Assembly: GCA_003991915.1 (NCBI GenBank)
Contig: RQTK01000233.1
Coordinates: 277,282 to 341,281 of the forward strand
Direction: 5' to 3'
DNA from: Elysia chlorotica
Lineage: Eukaryota > Mollusca > Gastropoda > Plakobranchidae
DNA: 64,000 nt
Shown here: positions 30,904 to 40,904 of the stretch, one piece after another
How positions within the stretch are numbered: the first letter of the stretch is position 1
How the letters are laid out: every line of letters begins with the position of its first letter
Program-made: the position numbers and the translations under genes
Notes under the pieces: generated by a model
Seen by the model: only the letters and a program-made list of their open reading frames with translations
The model's database searches: none
Told to the model about the DNA's origin: nothing

Positions 30904-32427
30904 TTATTTTTATTATTTTTATTATTATTATTTGGTGAATTGTAAATAATAAACAAGAGCTGATTTCCTTATTTCTATGTCCCACCCTTATTACCTATTT
31001 GTTATCAAATCGCCGCAATGAATGCACTCAGCATGGTAATGTCAATCTTTTTACTGTTTCACTTAAAGTGAGATAAACATGAAACATTTTGGGAATTCAC
31101 TTAAGATCAACTATGACCTTGTGTAAATCATTTAGACGTCGATTCCTATTGTTTCACTGCACACATGGATATCTTCTTAACTTTTTCACATTCCATGATT
31201 TTTGGCCTATTCCTTGTGTGTGCATACTATTTTGGGGAATTGATTTTTATTTTGAATATAAAGAGTTGCTACCACAAGAGCATGTCAATGCGCACAATCT
31301 GTTTAATTTGCACGATGTGCCCTAATCTGTAATTTTGCAACTCTCCAGAGAGACTACAAGGGTGGACCAAACCTCGGCCGCTTGGCTTGTGGCTTGTCAA
31401 CAGGAGACATGGCTGATGATGAGAGGGAGGACAGTTCGGAGCCTGAGGCAGATTACGATGATAGAGACAGTGGTAGGCAGACGATTTTTATGTTTGTTAG
31501 AGAAAGTGCTCTGATTAACAGAAGAATACTGACTTAGGTAATGGAAAGTTAATAAAATAAAATTTAATGATTTGAAAAAAAACCCCAACAGTTTCCTTGC
31601 GATGAGAGGCAGTTTTTATTATAAATTTGTTCTCTCTTATTATATCAACAAATAAAGGAAGACGACATCTACCTTATCTTAGACCTTTAAGTTTTAAATT
31701 GCAACCCACCTGGCCTTAGAAAAACCAACAGCAAACAAACTGGTAACAAATAAATATTATTATTGATATAGATGAAAACAAAATCTTAGAAACATAGATG
31801 ACTGATACTCAAAGTTAATTTCCACATCTTAATTTTCCATAGATAATATTGCCATTTCGTTTGCAAATATGTAATGTTGTACTTCAGGGAGACAACTTAA
31901 GAATTACAGTTGGGGTGTGTTTATTTGTAAAAAGTTATCCTTTTAGGCCTTGGCTGCATGAAAAATCCATTCCTGCCACATTAAAAACAATTAAAAAAAA
32001 AAATGTAAATCTATGTGTGTGACACAAATTTGAAAAAGGTCAAGTGCCTATGGCTGTATTATATATTATATTTGATAACTTATTTCTTGTGTGTACATTT
32101 TTGAAAAATAATCTACCTAATTCGATCCTGGTTCATGTTTAATTACAAGAAAGATTATCTGAAATTAAATGTTCACAGAACAAGAAAAGTAATTATTGTG
32201 TGAATCATCGAATCTGTTTCATATAAACCTCCTAGGGGTAACGTAAGATGTCGTAAATTTACTCTACGTTGTCCAATCCTTTTTTGTTGGCTTTTTATGA
32301 AAACATGGAAGAGATTCTATCTGGAATGGAATGTCCTCGAAAGAAGAGAAAGATAATTACACATGCTTTTTATCATTAACTAACAATGTTAATGGTAATG
32401 ATGATGATAATGATAACAATAATAATC

Positions 32428-32475
<48 letters not shown>

Positions 32476-33014
32476 TAAATCTTTGATTCTCCATCTCTGA
32501 AGATCCTGGAACCACCACGACCAGCCCTAAGTCGAGCAACCAGAGTCTGTACAAAGCCGCCGCTCTCGCAGCGTACACCGCTGTGGAGGTAGAAACCAAC
32601 GCCGCAGGTGATCAGGAGGACGGGATCACGACAGCGTCACCGACAGCATATCCCAAACTGTCCTCGCCTGGTGGCAAAAAGCTCCCACAGGACCAGGAGG
32701 ATGGCAGCCTGGGGGAGGGGGACATTGAGGTCTCCCCGCCAAGGGTTACAGGCGCGGCCCCTGCGTATCACCAGCTCGAGTCAGAAGTACCCGTGCCTAC
32801 TGCCAGCACCTCCCCTCGGCTACGCACTCAGCCCGCCAGGCATCATGCGGACTATGAGCCCGTCGCGATGTCAAGTCCGTCAGACGTGTATGTGTTTCAC
32901 AGCAGCAGCGCCGAGGGCTCTAGCTTTGGGAGTAACTGCTCAGCCAATGAACTCCTTCCTCAGGAGGACGGACAGAGATGTGATAGCAAGATAGACGGCG
33001 ATGATGATGATTAG
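20028..33014 (+). CDS. MGRN1: E3 ubiquitin ligase MGRN1/RNF157 orthologue, 14 coding exons
   Basis: My model: 20028-20118, 20611-20729, 21068-21156, 21564-21716, 23743-23860, 24664-24727, 25684-25844, 26148-26384, 28290-28359, 28621-28712, 29687-29817, 30587-30683, 31349-31472, 32503-33014. All introns are GT-AG, the frame is continuous, and the product is 685 aa (human RNF157 about 679, MGRN1 about 550-575). The N-terminus MGALLT fits the N-myristoylation pattern (Gly2, Thr6) as in both human paralogues. Residues up to about 265 match the conserved N-terminal domain (HFIMGGERF, LNFLGNKPVPFPY, KPLKQKQVVDG, LLQEIYGIENKN). A C3HC4 RING follows at 280-318 (C280, C283, C295, H297, C301, C304, C315, C318). 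The C-terminal half is a disordered acidic and Ser-rich tail. The family transfers ubiquitin at membranes and endosomes; vertebrate MGRN1 acts on melanocortin receptors and TSG101. No PSAP motif is visible. The weakest part is exons 9-10. Confidence 0.95.
20611..20729 (+). CDS. MGRN1: MGRN1 coding exon 2
   Basis: Acceptor CTTCCAG, donor GTATGG. Encodes GSYFGTHFIMGGERFESP and EYLFGDSDELNFLGNKPVP, near identical to RNF157. Confidence 0.96.
21068..21156 (+). CDS. MGRN1: MGRN1 coding exon 3
   Basis: Acceptor TTCCCAG, donor GTAAGT. Encodes FPYPVPSGNEPTKTLKSLV then YIRKDSLRLVK. Confidence 0.96.
21564..21716 (+). CDS. MGRN1: MGRN1 coding exon 4
   Basis: Acceptor TTTCAG, donor GTGAGT. Encodes the YNVEFIFDSDVKCAIRIHYF stretch of the N-terminal domain. 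Confidence 0.95.
21908..21932. repeat. (GTT)n tract, 3' tail of the antisense LINE
   Basis: On the minus strand this is a CAA-triplet tail just after the LINE stop codon, as expected for a retrotransposed 3' end. Confidence 0.8.
21934..23175 (-). pseudogene. LINE ORF2 C-terminal fragment with intact RNase H domain
   Basis: Open for 413 codons from the first ATG. An RNase HI domain lies at about 120-255 with all four catalytic acidic positions visible: Asp in IYTDGS, Glu in NYEAELKG, Asp in FTDSKAALES and Asp in GNEKADRLAKKG. The tail has a zinc-knuckle-like C-x2-C...H-x4-C (CPLCDDSLETVEHTLFQC), common at the C-terminus of I- and Jockey-type LINEs. Reverse transcriptase and endonuclease are missing, so it cannot be an autonomous element. 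The lack of stops suggests a young insertion. Confidence 0.85.
23743..23860 (+). CDS. MGRN1: MGRN1 coding exon 5
   Basis: Acceptor GCAATAG, donor GTTGGT. Encodes YHPRDSAMSSEVFHYKRG and ending KHPDDE; matches the ETVHYKRG region of vertebrate MGRN1. Confidence 0.93.
24664..24727 (+). CDS. MGRN1: MGRN1 coding exon 6
   Basis: Acceptor TCCACAG, donor GTGAGA. Encodes WQYSFDKELYPIAIYCVAEE, equivalent to the FDLDREVYPLVV region of RNF157. Confidence 0.95.
25221..25570 (+). mobile_element. Decayed LINE 3' end in MGRN1 intron 6
   Basis: Conceptual translation gives HFHLTHTLLLRGEEPPQC then a CxxC-type pair and, after an in-frame stop, a sequence resembling the extreme C-terminus of I/CR1-like LINE proteins. 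Its noncoding end ('gagagataaaggagtc' and 'taggatatcat') recurs at 46571-46650, so this is a dispersed family. It is degenerate. Confidence 0.65.
25684..25844 (+). CDS. MGRN1: MGRN1 coding exon 7
   Basis: Acceptor CGCCAG, donor GTGAGT. Encodes EQYGHAHITYAVIEKSQEG, then SYTIKPLKQKQVVDGL and LLQEIYGIENKNMERLK. Confidence 0.96.
26148..26384 (+). CDS. MGRN1: MGRN1 coding exon 8, RING finger
   Basis: Acceptor TTCCCAG, donor GTATGT. Carries the whole C3HC4 RING (CVICMSDMRDTLILPCRHLC through MCPIC) and FRALLQIRAMRKK. Markedly GC-richer than flanking introns. Confidence 0.97.
28290..28359 (+). CDS. MGRN1: MGRN1 coding exon 9 (less certain)
   Basis: Acceptor TTTTTTCAG, donor GTAAGT. In the required phase it encodes VFTFKYLDHRQYSLSKRK then a Lys-rich run. 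No homology recognised; accepted because phases on both sides fit exactly and splice sites are strong. Confidence 0.65.
28621..28712 (+). CDS. MGRN1: MGRN1 coding exon 10 (less certain)
   Basis: Acceptor GTTACAG, donor GTTGGT. Encodes RLGPIEYQKEMDTDKESSKG and a Lys-rich end. The alternative acceptor 8 bp upstream gives a stop in the required phase. Confidence 0.7.
28858..29395. other. Unclassified insertion-like block in MGRN1 intron 10
   Basis: About 540 bp of different composition (pyrimidine-rich, with AGATCTAGA words). It is followed by two diverged copies of a roughly 100-150 bp segment (about 29393-29500 and 29530-29640; 'gaaaatttcagcaaggtg' versus 'taaaattttagcaagata'). No terminal repeat or coding sequence recognised. 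Confidence 0.35.
29687..29817 (+). CDS. MGRN1: MGRN1 coding exon 11
   Basis: Acceptor TTTTCCAG, donor GTAGGT. Encodes PMLDTTDVTSTEAVSDVTPE, then PRPEFTERSRSPPKATVVTV; acidic and Ser/Pro/Thr-rich. Confidence 0.9.
29893..30110 (+). repeat. tRNA-derived SINE in MGRN1 intron 11
   Basis: The best-preserved head in the window: A box TGGCGCACGAGG and B box TGTTCGAAACCC about 40 bp apart, then 'gtcagtgacagtataaca' and 'tggctgagacaagagttcag'. Confidence 0.75.
30283..30385 (-). repeat. SINE 5' fragment in MGRN1 intron 11
   Basis: Contains 'atattatactgacacctatt' and a head ending 'gcaggtgctctaccacag', in family order. Confidence 0.55.
30587..30683 (+). CDS. MGRN1: MGRN1 coding exon 12
   Basis: Acceptor TGATCAG, donor GTAAGA. 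Encodes CSPDGKMITETKISPIRETE and LAPASTNRRLHE. Confidence 0.88.
30838..30932. repeat. (ATT)n microsatellite in MGRN1 intron 12
   Basis: Interrupted ATT/ATG triplets, about 90 bp. Confidence 0.93.
31349..31472 (+). CDS. MGRN1: MGRN1 coding exon 13
   Basis: Acceptor CTCTCCAG, donor GTAGGC. Encodes RDYKGGPNLGRLACGLSTGD, then a strongly acidic stretch ending DYDDRDSG. Confidence 0.9.
32413..32474. repeat. (ATA)n microsatellite just upstream of the last MGRN1 exon
   Basis: About 60 bp of AAT triplets ending 28 bp before the acceptor of exon 14, in the place where branch point and polypyrimidine tract are expected. Confidence 0.93.
32503..33014 (+). CDS. MGRN1: MGRN1 coding exon 14 (last)
   Basis: Acceptor TCTGAAG. 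Encodes 170 codons of disordered Ser/Pro/Glu-rich sequence including NQSLYKAAALAAYTAVEVE and HHADYEPVAMSSPSDVYVF, ending in GDDDD and TAG at 33012-33014. GC-rich relative to introns. There is no in-frame ATG near 32583 (the codon there is GTG), so this is an internal exon, not an independent ORF. Confidence 0.93.
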
Positions 33015-33965
33015 AATGTTACACAGGAACCTACACAGATCATGGTAGTGATGATGATGATAATGTTACACAGGAACCTGTACATCTGTACATATCATGG
33101 CAGTGATGGTTAGAATGTTACACGGAGAGCTGAGCAGGTAGTGACAGAGATGGTTAGAACGGTACACAGGAACCTGCACAGATTATGGCAGAGATGGTTT
33201 GAATGTTACACAGGAACCTGTACATCTGTACATATCATGGCAGTGATGGTTAGAATGTTACACGGAGACCTGAGCAGATCGTGGCAGAGATGGTTAGAAC
33301 GGTACACAGGAACCTGCACAGATCATGGCAGTGATAATGATGAGAATGTTACACAGAAACCTGAACAGATCGTGGCAGAGATGATTAGAATGTTACACGG
33401 GGACCTGAACAGATCATAGCAGTGATGGTTAGAATGTTACACGAGGACCTGAACAGATCATAGCAGTGATGGTTAGAATGTTACACGAGGACCTGAACAG
33501 ATCATGGCAGTGATGGTTACAATGTTACACGGGGACCTGAACAGATCATGGCAGTGATGCTTAGAATGTTACACGGGGACCTGTACAGATCGTGTCAGTG
33601 ATGCTTAGAATGTTACACGGAGACCTGAACAGATCGTGTCAGTGATGGTTAGAATGTTACACAGGAACCTGTACAGATCGTGGCAGAGATGGTTAGAATG
33701 TTACACAGGAACCTGTACAGATCGTGGCAGAGATGGTTAGAATGTTACACGGAGACCTGAGCAGATCATGGCAGTGATGATGATGAGAATGTTACACAGG
33801 AACCTTTACAGAATATGGCAGTGATGATGATGAGAATGTTACAAAGGAACCTGTACATCTGTACATATCATGGCAGTGATGGTTAGAATGTTACACAGGG
33901 ACCTGAACAGATCGTGGCAGAGATGGTTAGAAGGTTACACCGGGACCTGAGCAGATACCTGCACA
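33005..33965 (+). repeat. 44-bp minisatellite in the MGRN1 3' UTR
   Basis: About 20 units. A typical unit contains 'ggttagaatgttacac', 'gacctgaacagatca' and 'ggcagtgat'. The clearest exact 44-bp spacing is between 33427 and 33471. Some units contain a 'ctgtacatctgtacat' insertion. The first unit includes the stop codon TAG. Confidence 0.93.
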
Positions 33966-34560
33966 GACCAAGGCGATAATAAATTCTCTCAATACAATAA
34001 AAATAAAGCATAAAAATAAAACTTAATTTGATTAAGAAGTACATCGTTCTTATTTTGCTTTTATAATACTACTGACATTAATTTTGGGTGGCGTTTTGAG
34101 ATTCTTAATCCGTACACCGCTATACCGGTTCATAAAAATGTTCAGTAAAAAAAAGAAGAATGATCAGTTGGCATCACTGTTAGAATGTTACACAGGGACC
34201 TGAACAGATCATGCTGATAATGATGATGATTTGAATGTTACATAGATACCTGCACAGACCAAGGCGATAATTATCATTACAAACAAGCTAACTCTAGCAT
34301 GAAGGCTCGTGAAGTTAAACAAGAATAAGATGATGGACTTGGTCCCCGAAGCGAGGACATCGAATAGACTCACCCTAATGTCTTAATTTATTATATCATA
34401 TTTGTAAGTGTATAAACACTCTCTCCTGAACTGAAGTTGGAAGTTTTTGTTTGATGCTTCCTTATCATTTGTGACTAAATTTGTATTATTGCAGCCCAGT
34501 AATAAAAGAAAATATACAGTTTTATAAACTGGCAACACTAGACATTATTATATGGAGGAA
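33966..34560 (+). other. MGRN1 3' UTR, distal part, with possible poly(A) signals
   Basis: AATAAA-type words occur near 33998, 34008 and 34500. Two further decayed units of the 44-bp minisatellite lie at about 34180-34270. The transcript end is probably between 34.0 and 34.5 kb, but another AATAAA-rich point near 35380 cannot be excluded. Confidence 0.4.
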
Positions 34561-35630
34561 AGCTTGCAAGTGTCAGAAGGTAAATTTGATATTTAATTGC
34601 ATTAAATTCGATGCATGCTTTGTCTGAAGCAAATGCATGATAATTTTAATCTAATTGTTGGTCAAAATTAAATTTGCAAGTATACATTGATTATAACATA
34701 AAACTAGTGAGACATTTAAATTTTTTGCAATAGATATTTAACTCAATTCCTTTATCCTCAATATTCCAAGCTGAATATGGAGCAACCAAATTCTGCGGCA
34801 GTAGTGGAAACTTGCAAGACTTTGTTATAAACACTAGTTCTTGTTGATACTTTGGATCTTTTTTTGAAGAGGCTAGAAATCTCCGTTGACTCACCCAGTT
34901 CTGGTCAGTCCTACAATTTTTCACATGTGGAGTCATCCTCAGTACTATTCTCAAATATCTTTAGACTAGGAGAAGTTTGACTTCATATATGGTTGTTATT
35001 TTCACAATTGCCCAAATCCTGGCGTCCTCAGAAAGTTTACATTACCTGTGGACTTGTGGACTTGTGTTAAGTGTATCAAGCAAATCAATTGGTCCCATAC
35101 AAAATCATTTTGGTGCTTACTTGTGTTTCACAACTGTCAGATTTGGTGTAATTCTGTTGAATGTTACTGTTAAAGTTTAGTTATTCAATGGTCTGGATCT
35201 TTTTATTCATATTTTTGTGATAGAAGTTATTGAAGCAATTTCCATAATTAATAACATGTACTTAATATGTAAAATTTTTGTTTTGTTGAATGTAACCAAA
35301 AGAACAAAATTGTTGTAATTTTAAAGTTTGAGTATGTACTTCTTCAATTGTTATTTTGTGTGATGAAAAATGAAAGTAATTAATAAAAAAAAAAAAAAAG
35401 CCAATTGCAATCTGATCCACAATTTCTTTCTTTCAGATTGAAAGATACTGTATCTATATTAATTTATTTGCTCTCCTAGAATTAGCAAAAAACCAACTGA
35501 ATCAAGTTGAGCTCCCCCATCTAATCACACATATCATTGATTAAGGATATACATTCAAACATGGGCATGGCACCGGAAATTCTTTTCTGGAGGTCTCCGG
35601 CTTAACGCCACAATAAAAGTTTTATAATAG
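34560..35630. other. No gene recognised
   Basis: AT-rich; short ORFs without motifs. A long A run at about 35383-35398. Confidence 0.45.
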
Positions 35631-35636
35631 TCAAAT

Positions 35637-35780
35637 TATGTCCCCTACTGGTTGGATCAGTGTCAGTATAATGTGACGGGCTGAGAGTGAGAGAAGTTTT
35701 TATACCACCGCTCTGTCTTTTGTGAGGCAGCACGTAAAATTATTAGACTTTCCTCTTGGGACCTGTCAGCAATATAGCGT
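35637..35780 (+). repeat. SINE body fragment
   Basis: Begins 'tatgtcccctactggttgga', then 'cagtgtcagtataatgtgac' and 'gcagcacgtaaaattattag', in the family's sense order. The head is absent. Confidence 0.7.
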
Positions 35781-35822
35781 GATGCAGACTTTGAACCCAA
35801 CAATCGTACACCCCTTTATGTA

Positions 35823-35999
35823 AATGTACTAGTCACAAAGACGCGTGGGTTGCCATATGGTTCACACTCTTGTTCTGATAAAAAAGTGATATCACTTCAC
35901 AGTGGGGGTGTAAATGACTAGTCACAAAGACACGTGGGTTGCCATATGGTTCACACTCTTGTTCTGATAAAAAAGTGATATCACTTCACAGTGGGGGTG
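35823..35999. repeat. Tandem duplication, about 87-bp unit
   Basis: Two almost identical copies ('actagtcacaaagac' through 'tcacttcacagtgggggtg') in direct tandem. One base differs in 'gacgcgtggg' versus 'gacacgtggg'. Each copy has the palindrome AGTGATATCACT. Confidence 0.95.
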
Positions 36000-36960
36000 G
36001 GGGTGAGAAAAGTAAGTTAACGTTGATTGAGATATTAATCTATGACGGGGACTGAAAAACCCAGCCTGTTTTTCCAAATTCAATTGAAAGATCAACGAGT
36101 ATCAAGCGTTTTGCAGTAGTATCTCAATAAATGTAAGGCCTTTAGCATGATAGTTGTGTTAAGTATAATTATACAGTAGTAAAAGTGTATCAGATGCTAT
36201 ACAATGTTTATTTAACCTTAAACGCATGTCAGGGGGTTAAAGATGACTTGAAGCCTTTTTTTTTTTAAATTTAAACCCTTTCAGTGGAAAATTTTATTCG
36301 AAATAATTATGTATTTTCCTTTGATATTGTATGTATACCTCAAGTACATGTATTTAATTGGACTAGTTAAGATGTGGGTGCTAACATAGACCTGAGACGC
36401 GTGGGCATGGGTCCAAAACATGATATATATACAATTAGGGTTAATTAAGCGTAAAGCATCCGGCATGTTTTCATCTCTACAATGTCGAATAATAAATTAC
36501 CACATAAATGCATTTTGCTCCCTGAATTTATGATTGCTTTTGTCTATTTGTACAGTAGCTGTTTTCACAGAACATGTATAATTATTTTCTGAGCTACCAA
36601 AAGCTTGAAAGACATTTGGAAATTTTTTGCTGTATGTTGCATCTCAATTAAAGAAACAAAAAAAGGTTTCTTTGAATTATTTTAATTTATCATCTCTTTT
36701 TGTGGCTGTTGTATAAAGAAAGGAGTCTATGTGCTAGGTAATACTAAACCCCAAAAATGTTTAACAGATGAGTACCACAGAGACATGCCAAAATATTTCA
36801 TTGAACCAAGTTAATGTTAAAGTATATCTGCAACATTCTTGATATAACCTTGCATTTTATAACCGACGACAACATTCATCGATGCAATTTAAGGTATTGT
36901 CTCTATTCAAATATTAAAGTAAGTATACATGGTTCTGTAAAAATATACTTTGTCTTAGAC

Positions 36961-36963
<3 letters not shown>

Positions 36964-37030
<67 letters not shown>

Positions 37031-37051
37031 GTATCTATCTATCTATCTATC
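36964..37051. repeat. (TC)n-(ATCT)n microsatellite
   Basis: TC dinucleotides followed by ATCT tetranucleotides. Confidence 0.95.
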
Positions 37052-37396
37052 GACAAAGTATCTAATCTATCAATATTTCTCTCTCTTACTCACGTATATC
37101 TTTCATCCTTATACACTTTATATCGCTTACCTTTACTATGTGCATGCTTTTTACCGCCTGAACATTCCTCTTGAGAAGTGTCTATCCTCTCTATCTCTGG
37201 CTGTCCTTACTCTAGTCAATATTTTCATACCAGACACTCTGAGTAAGGATTTTAAAAAGCCATTGGGAGAAGAGGGTGGTATTTGTATTTAAAATAACAA
37301 TAACATACTAAAACAATTCAGTCCAAAATGTACTAGAAAACGACAAAGGTCGAGCCTGTACTGTCCAGCAATTGTGGTTGTGATATTTTTCATCGA

Positions 37397-37470
37397 ATTT
37401 TCTCTGTCTGGCACCACGAAAAATTGTCAGACATTAGTCTTGGACCCTCGACAATATAGCCTCGCTTTCC
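37397..37470 (+). repeat. SINE tail fragment
   Basis: Contains 'ttgtcagacattagtcttgg' and 'cgacaatatagcct' in the order of the family's 3' part. Confidence 0.55.
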
Positions 37471-37621
37471 AACATTGTATCTTATAGTTATAGTGATATC
37501 ATATCGTTCTTCATCAAAACGCCATGACCTTGTTATATATGATTTTTTTGTTTGCTGTCTTTAATACTGTCTTCGGCAGCAAGCTCTCTCGTGTACGAGT
37601 CACTAATCTTATGTCTTACTA

Positions 37622-37825
37622 CTTTAAGTGCTGCCATACGCAAATAGCGGGAATAACAGGATCTTTGTCTGAGTGAATCACAGTTAATTCACATACTGTA
37701 CTGATACAGATTCAACCAGTGTGTGACAAAGTGGGACTTACGCTTATGCTGGTCGTAGGGGAACCTACGGGGGAACCCGGGTCGTTTGACTTGAAGCCAG
37801 GCGCTCTACAACGCCAGCATATTAA
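37622..37825 (-). repeat. SINE copy, tail missing
   Basis: Contains 'taagtgctgccatacgca', 'tactgatacagattcaacca' and a head ending 'aggcgctctacaacgccag'. Confidence 0.6.
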
Positions 37826-38683
37826 AATTTTGCCTAGATGCGACCATAAACCATTTTTTATACCGTCTTCCAATTATTATTTGTGGGATTTCCCCCTCCA
37901 CCATCTTTTTCTATGGTTTCTATACAGGTGTCTATTAATATGCTAAAAAAAAAAATTAAAACAAGCCTTTTACGAAAAAGAAGCATTGCAATTTTTAGCA
38001 ACTATAGGGAGAAAGACCATGCTAAATAGGCCTACACCGCGATTATTTCAGCTTCCTCACGTTCTTATCGACGCATCAATGGCAAAAATCCGGGACAACC
38101 AACGTTGTGCATTAAGTCACTGACATAACGTAAGTTAAAAGGCTTTCAGACTTATTCATTTATGAGCAAAAACTTTGGGAACCTTCGCCTATGTATCTAC
38201 ATAGGAGTACATTAAAAGACAAGGTCACCGAAAACCCATAGCTTTCAGTTTTGCACGTTCCTGTGTTGACATTTTAACAAGCTACCATTCTCGAATTGTT
38301 CGTCAGTTCAGATTCCAAATTTCCTAGACTTTGGCAAGGCCAACGAGCTCACCAAAACAAGAGAGAGCAGCAGCGTTGAAGCTGGACCTACACCGGCTCC
38401 ACATGGAATATTGTTCTGCTCTGCCGCCATGTTATAATAGACCGTAGCCATTCATGCAGTGTTGTTTTTGGTGGGTGGAAATCAGACTTGGCAGTGGAGC
38501 GAACATCTCGTTAGCGGGCAGCTGATGATGCAGCCACAGGGGAACTTACTCTTCTGCCCCCGATCAATAACCAATGGCCCCAATGAGGCGCGTGTCGGGC
38601 TGAGTTCGCCAGTGGAGCTTTCTTAAATGCACATGAAACGATGTACTGACACATCACTTGTGTAATACTTGTATAGAAACTAA

Positions 38684-38815
38684 GTTGTTGAGCGCTGGAC
38701 CTCCCTTCTGAAGGTCTCCTGTTTGATCCCACAGTCAGGTAGATTTATTTGTCCCTCACTGGTTTGATCGCTGTCAGTATAACATGACCGTCTGAGGAAG
38801 AGTCCTGGCTTATCA
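38684..38815 (+). repeat. SINE 5' half
   Basis: A-box region 'gttgagcgctgga', B-box-like TGTTTGATCCC, then 'gctgtcagtataacatgacc'. Confidence 0.65.
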
Positions 38816-38950
38816 TCTGTGCTCTGTGCAATCAATGGTTTTCAAAGTATCAAGGGTTAATCTTGAGTCAATCTCGCGGTATATCTTAATTCTTGTCATA
38901 TTTGTATAGGGTGAGAAGCCCAAGGAACCAATAAATTCAATCTCTCTTAC

Positions 38951-38952
<2 letters not shown>

Positions 38953-38994
<42 letters not shown>
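38953..38994. repeat. (TC)n microsatellite
   Basis: About 40 bp of TC. Confidence 0.9.
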
Positions 38995-38998
<4 letters not shown>

Positions 38999-39469
38999 CT
39001 GACTCTCTCCCTTAACCATCCTGCTTTCTGATGCTATGGTACGGCTCATCCCATGAAAGCACCGAGCGATAACTAACCTATTACTGCCTAGTTATGTCCC
39101 CTAGCCCACGGCTTCGCTAGTTATGTCCCCTAGTCCCATAGACTGACGGAGCCCACTGGCCCACCTAACGAGCCAAGTTTGGGCCAACTGTATGACATCA
39201 TTCACAGCTCTACAGTCTACACAAACCAACGATTGCTTGGCCAATCACTATAATCATTGCTTTTGATTGCATTTCTTTTGACATGTCTCCTTTCTGTTTT
39301 CTCCCTATTTTCTGTCTGGTTTCGCCTCCTCGAGATGAGCGATGTACAACGGGCCAAATAAGGATTTTGTTGCTATGTTGGAGAGACATGGGTAGGATCT
39401 ACATCTCACATTTGACCAGTCCTGTTGCTTGAGCCTTAAATCAGAAGTTCCTTGTGTAGGATCTGTGCC

Positions 39470-39690
39470 ATTTGTTGGTTTCTTAACGTCCAAAGCAACT
39501 GGGCCATAATTATGGCGCACGGGTTCCAAGACTAATGGCTGACTATCTTGCCTGGTGAGACACAGAGACAGTGCGGGGGTCCTAACTGGTCTTATTATAC
39601 CAACACTGATCCCAAAAAATAGTGGTGAAACTCGACAAACATAAATATCTGTGCGACTGTGGGATCCAACGGGAACCTCCGGTACAAAAA
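39470..39690 (-). repeat. SINE copy
   Basis: 'tttcttaacgtccaaag', 'gacacagagacagtgcgggg' and 'aacactgatcc' in family order; the head is decayed. Confidence 0.6.
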
Positions 39691-39894
39691 AAAAATTAAA
39701 AAAAATTAAAAAAACAAACAAAACCCCCACAACATCAAGGAAGATGAACAAAAAGAGAATCCATATTTTGTCAAAAGCCATACACATATTGTTAGCACGA
39801 TCTCAAACAAAGAATCTTTAAAATGATAAGCAAAAAAAAAAAAACAAAAAAAAAAACGCTTTAAGAGTTTTCTGCTTTTATCAGCTTTCACATT

Positions 39895-40610
39895 TCTTTA
39901 TGGGTACAATATACCAAGTTAAACAGTATAACGTTTTCTATTTAAACCTCGTTTAAATTCAGTGCAGGCTGTCAGGAAGTTGGTGCCGAAACAGATAAGG
40001 AAACAAATTAGCACTGTTCAATGTAATGCTACAATTGCACAATGCAATTTTGCTCTAGACTAATTTATCCCCCTGCTCTAAAAACACAATGGGCTACGGA
40101 TAATTAAATATACAAGATCCTATCGTCAAGAATATATGAAAGGAAACAATTAATACACAGACATAATTATTTCACTTTTATCAAAAGAGGAAACATCGCA
40201 ACGGTTATAATTACGATTATTATACCGATTTTAATCCAAACCAAGGCTTCCGAAAATAGTAGCCTAGGTCAAAAATAAGAATATCGCAGTTTTAACTAGC
40301 TATTTCTGTACCCTTTCAGTCTATTTCAATCTTTAGAAACGCCCAAAATAAAGTGGCAGCCTTGATTCCCGCAAATCGTCCATGAGGAGTACACCGATGA
40401 CGTAAATCCTTTGTGTAGTGCCTTGGCATGAGCACACGCGTTCATATGAACCCGGAAATCCCAGTCTCTACTTTGAGAGCTGCCAACATAAACATTTAGC
40501 ACACAAAAAGTTTTAGATTGCGTGCAAATACGCTCTTATAGTGTAAGGTAGGCAGCTATGCCATTTGAGACTTTCGAAAAATTGTGTCTAATTGCATGTA
40601 GTAAGATAAA
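39895..40610. other. No feature recognised
   Basis: Non-repetitive sequence without a credible exon. Confidence 0.45.
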
Positions 40611-40617
40611 AACGGGG

Positions 40618-40735
40618 TTTCTCCTACTGGTTCGGTTGATGTCTGAAAATTTTATCGGAATCGTGGCATCCCCTCGCTTTTTGCGTGTGGTAGCAAGTAA
40701 AATTTTAGACGTATTTTAGACAATATTAATATAGT
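40618..40735 (+). repeat. SINE body, decayed
   Basis: 'tcctactggttcggttgatg', 'cgtggcatcccctcgctt' and 'gtagcaagtaaaatttta', in family order. Confidence 0.5.
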
Positions 40736-40793
40736 TTTACTGTTGACGTTGTATTATATATAAATTTGAGATTAAGAGGGAGAGAGGGAGGGA

Positions 40794-40848
<55 letters not shown>

Positions 40849-40904
40849 CAAGAGAAAGAAATATAATAGATAATAAGCGCTTTTTTAGTATGGAAATTGG
40901 TCCT

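Noticed and set aside
32583..33014. Independent 143-codon gene starting at 32583
   Set aside because: The first codon is GTG, and the frame is the continuation of MGRN1 exon 14 from a matching acceptor at 32502.
33141..33419. 92-codon ORF with repeated HRNLHRLWQRW-type motif
   Set aside because: It is a frame through the 44-bp minisatellite downstream of the MGRN1 stop codon; the 44-bp period shifts frame each unit and no start context or homology supports it.
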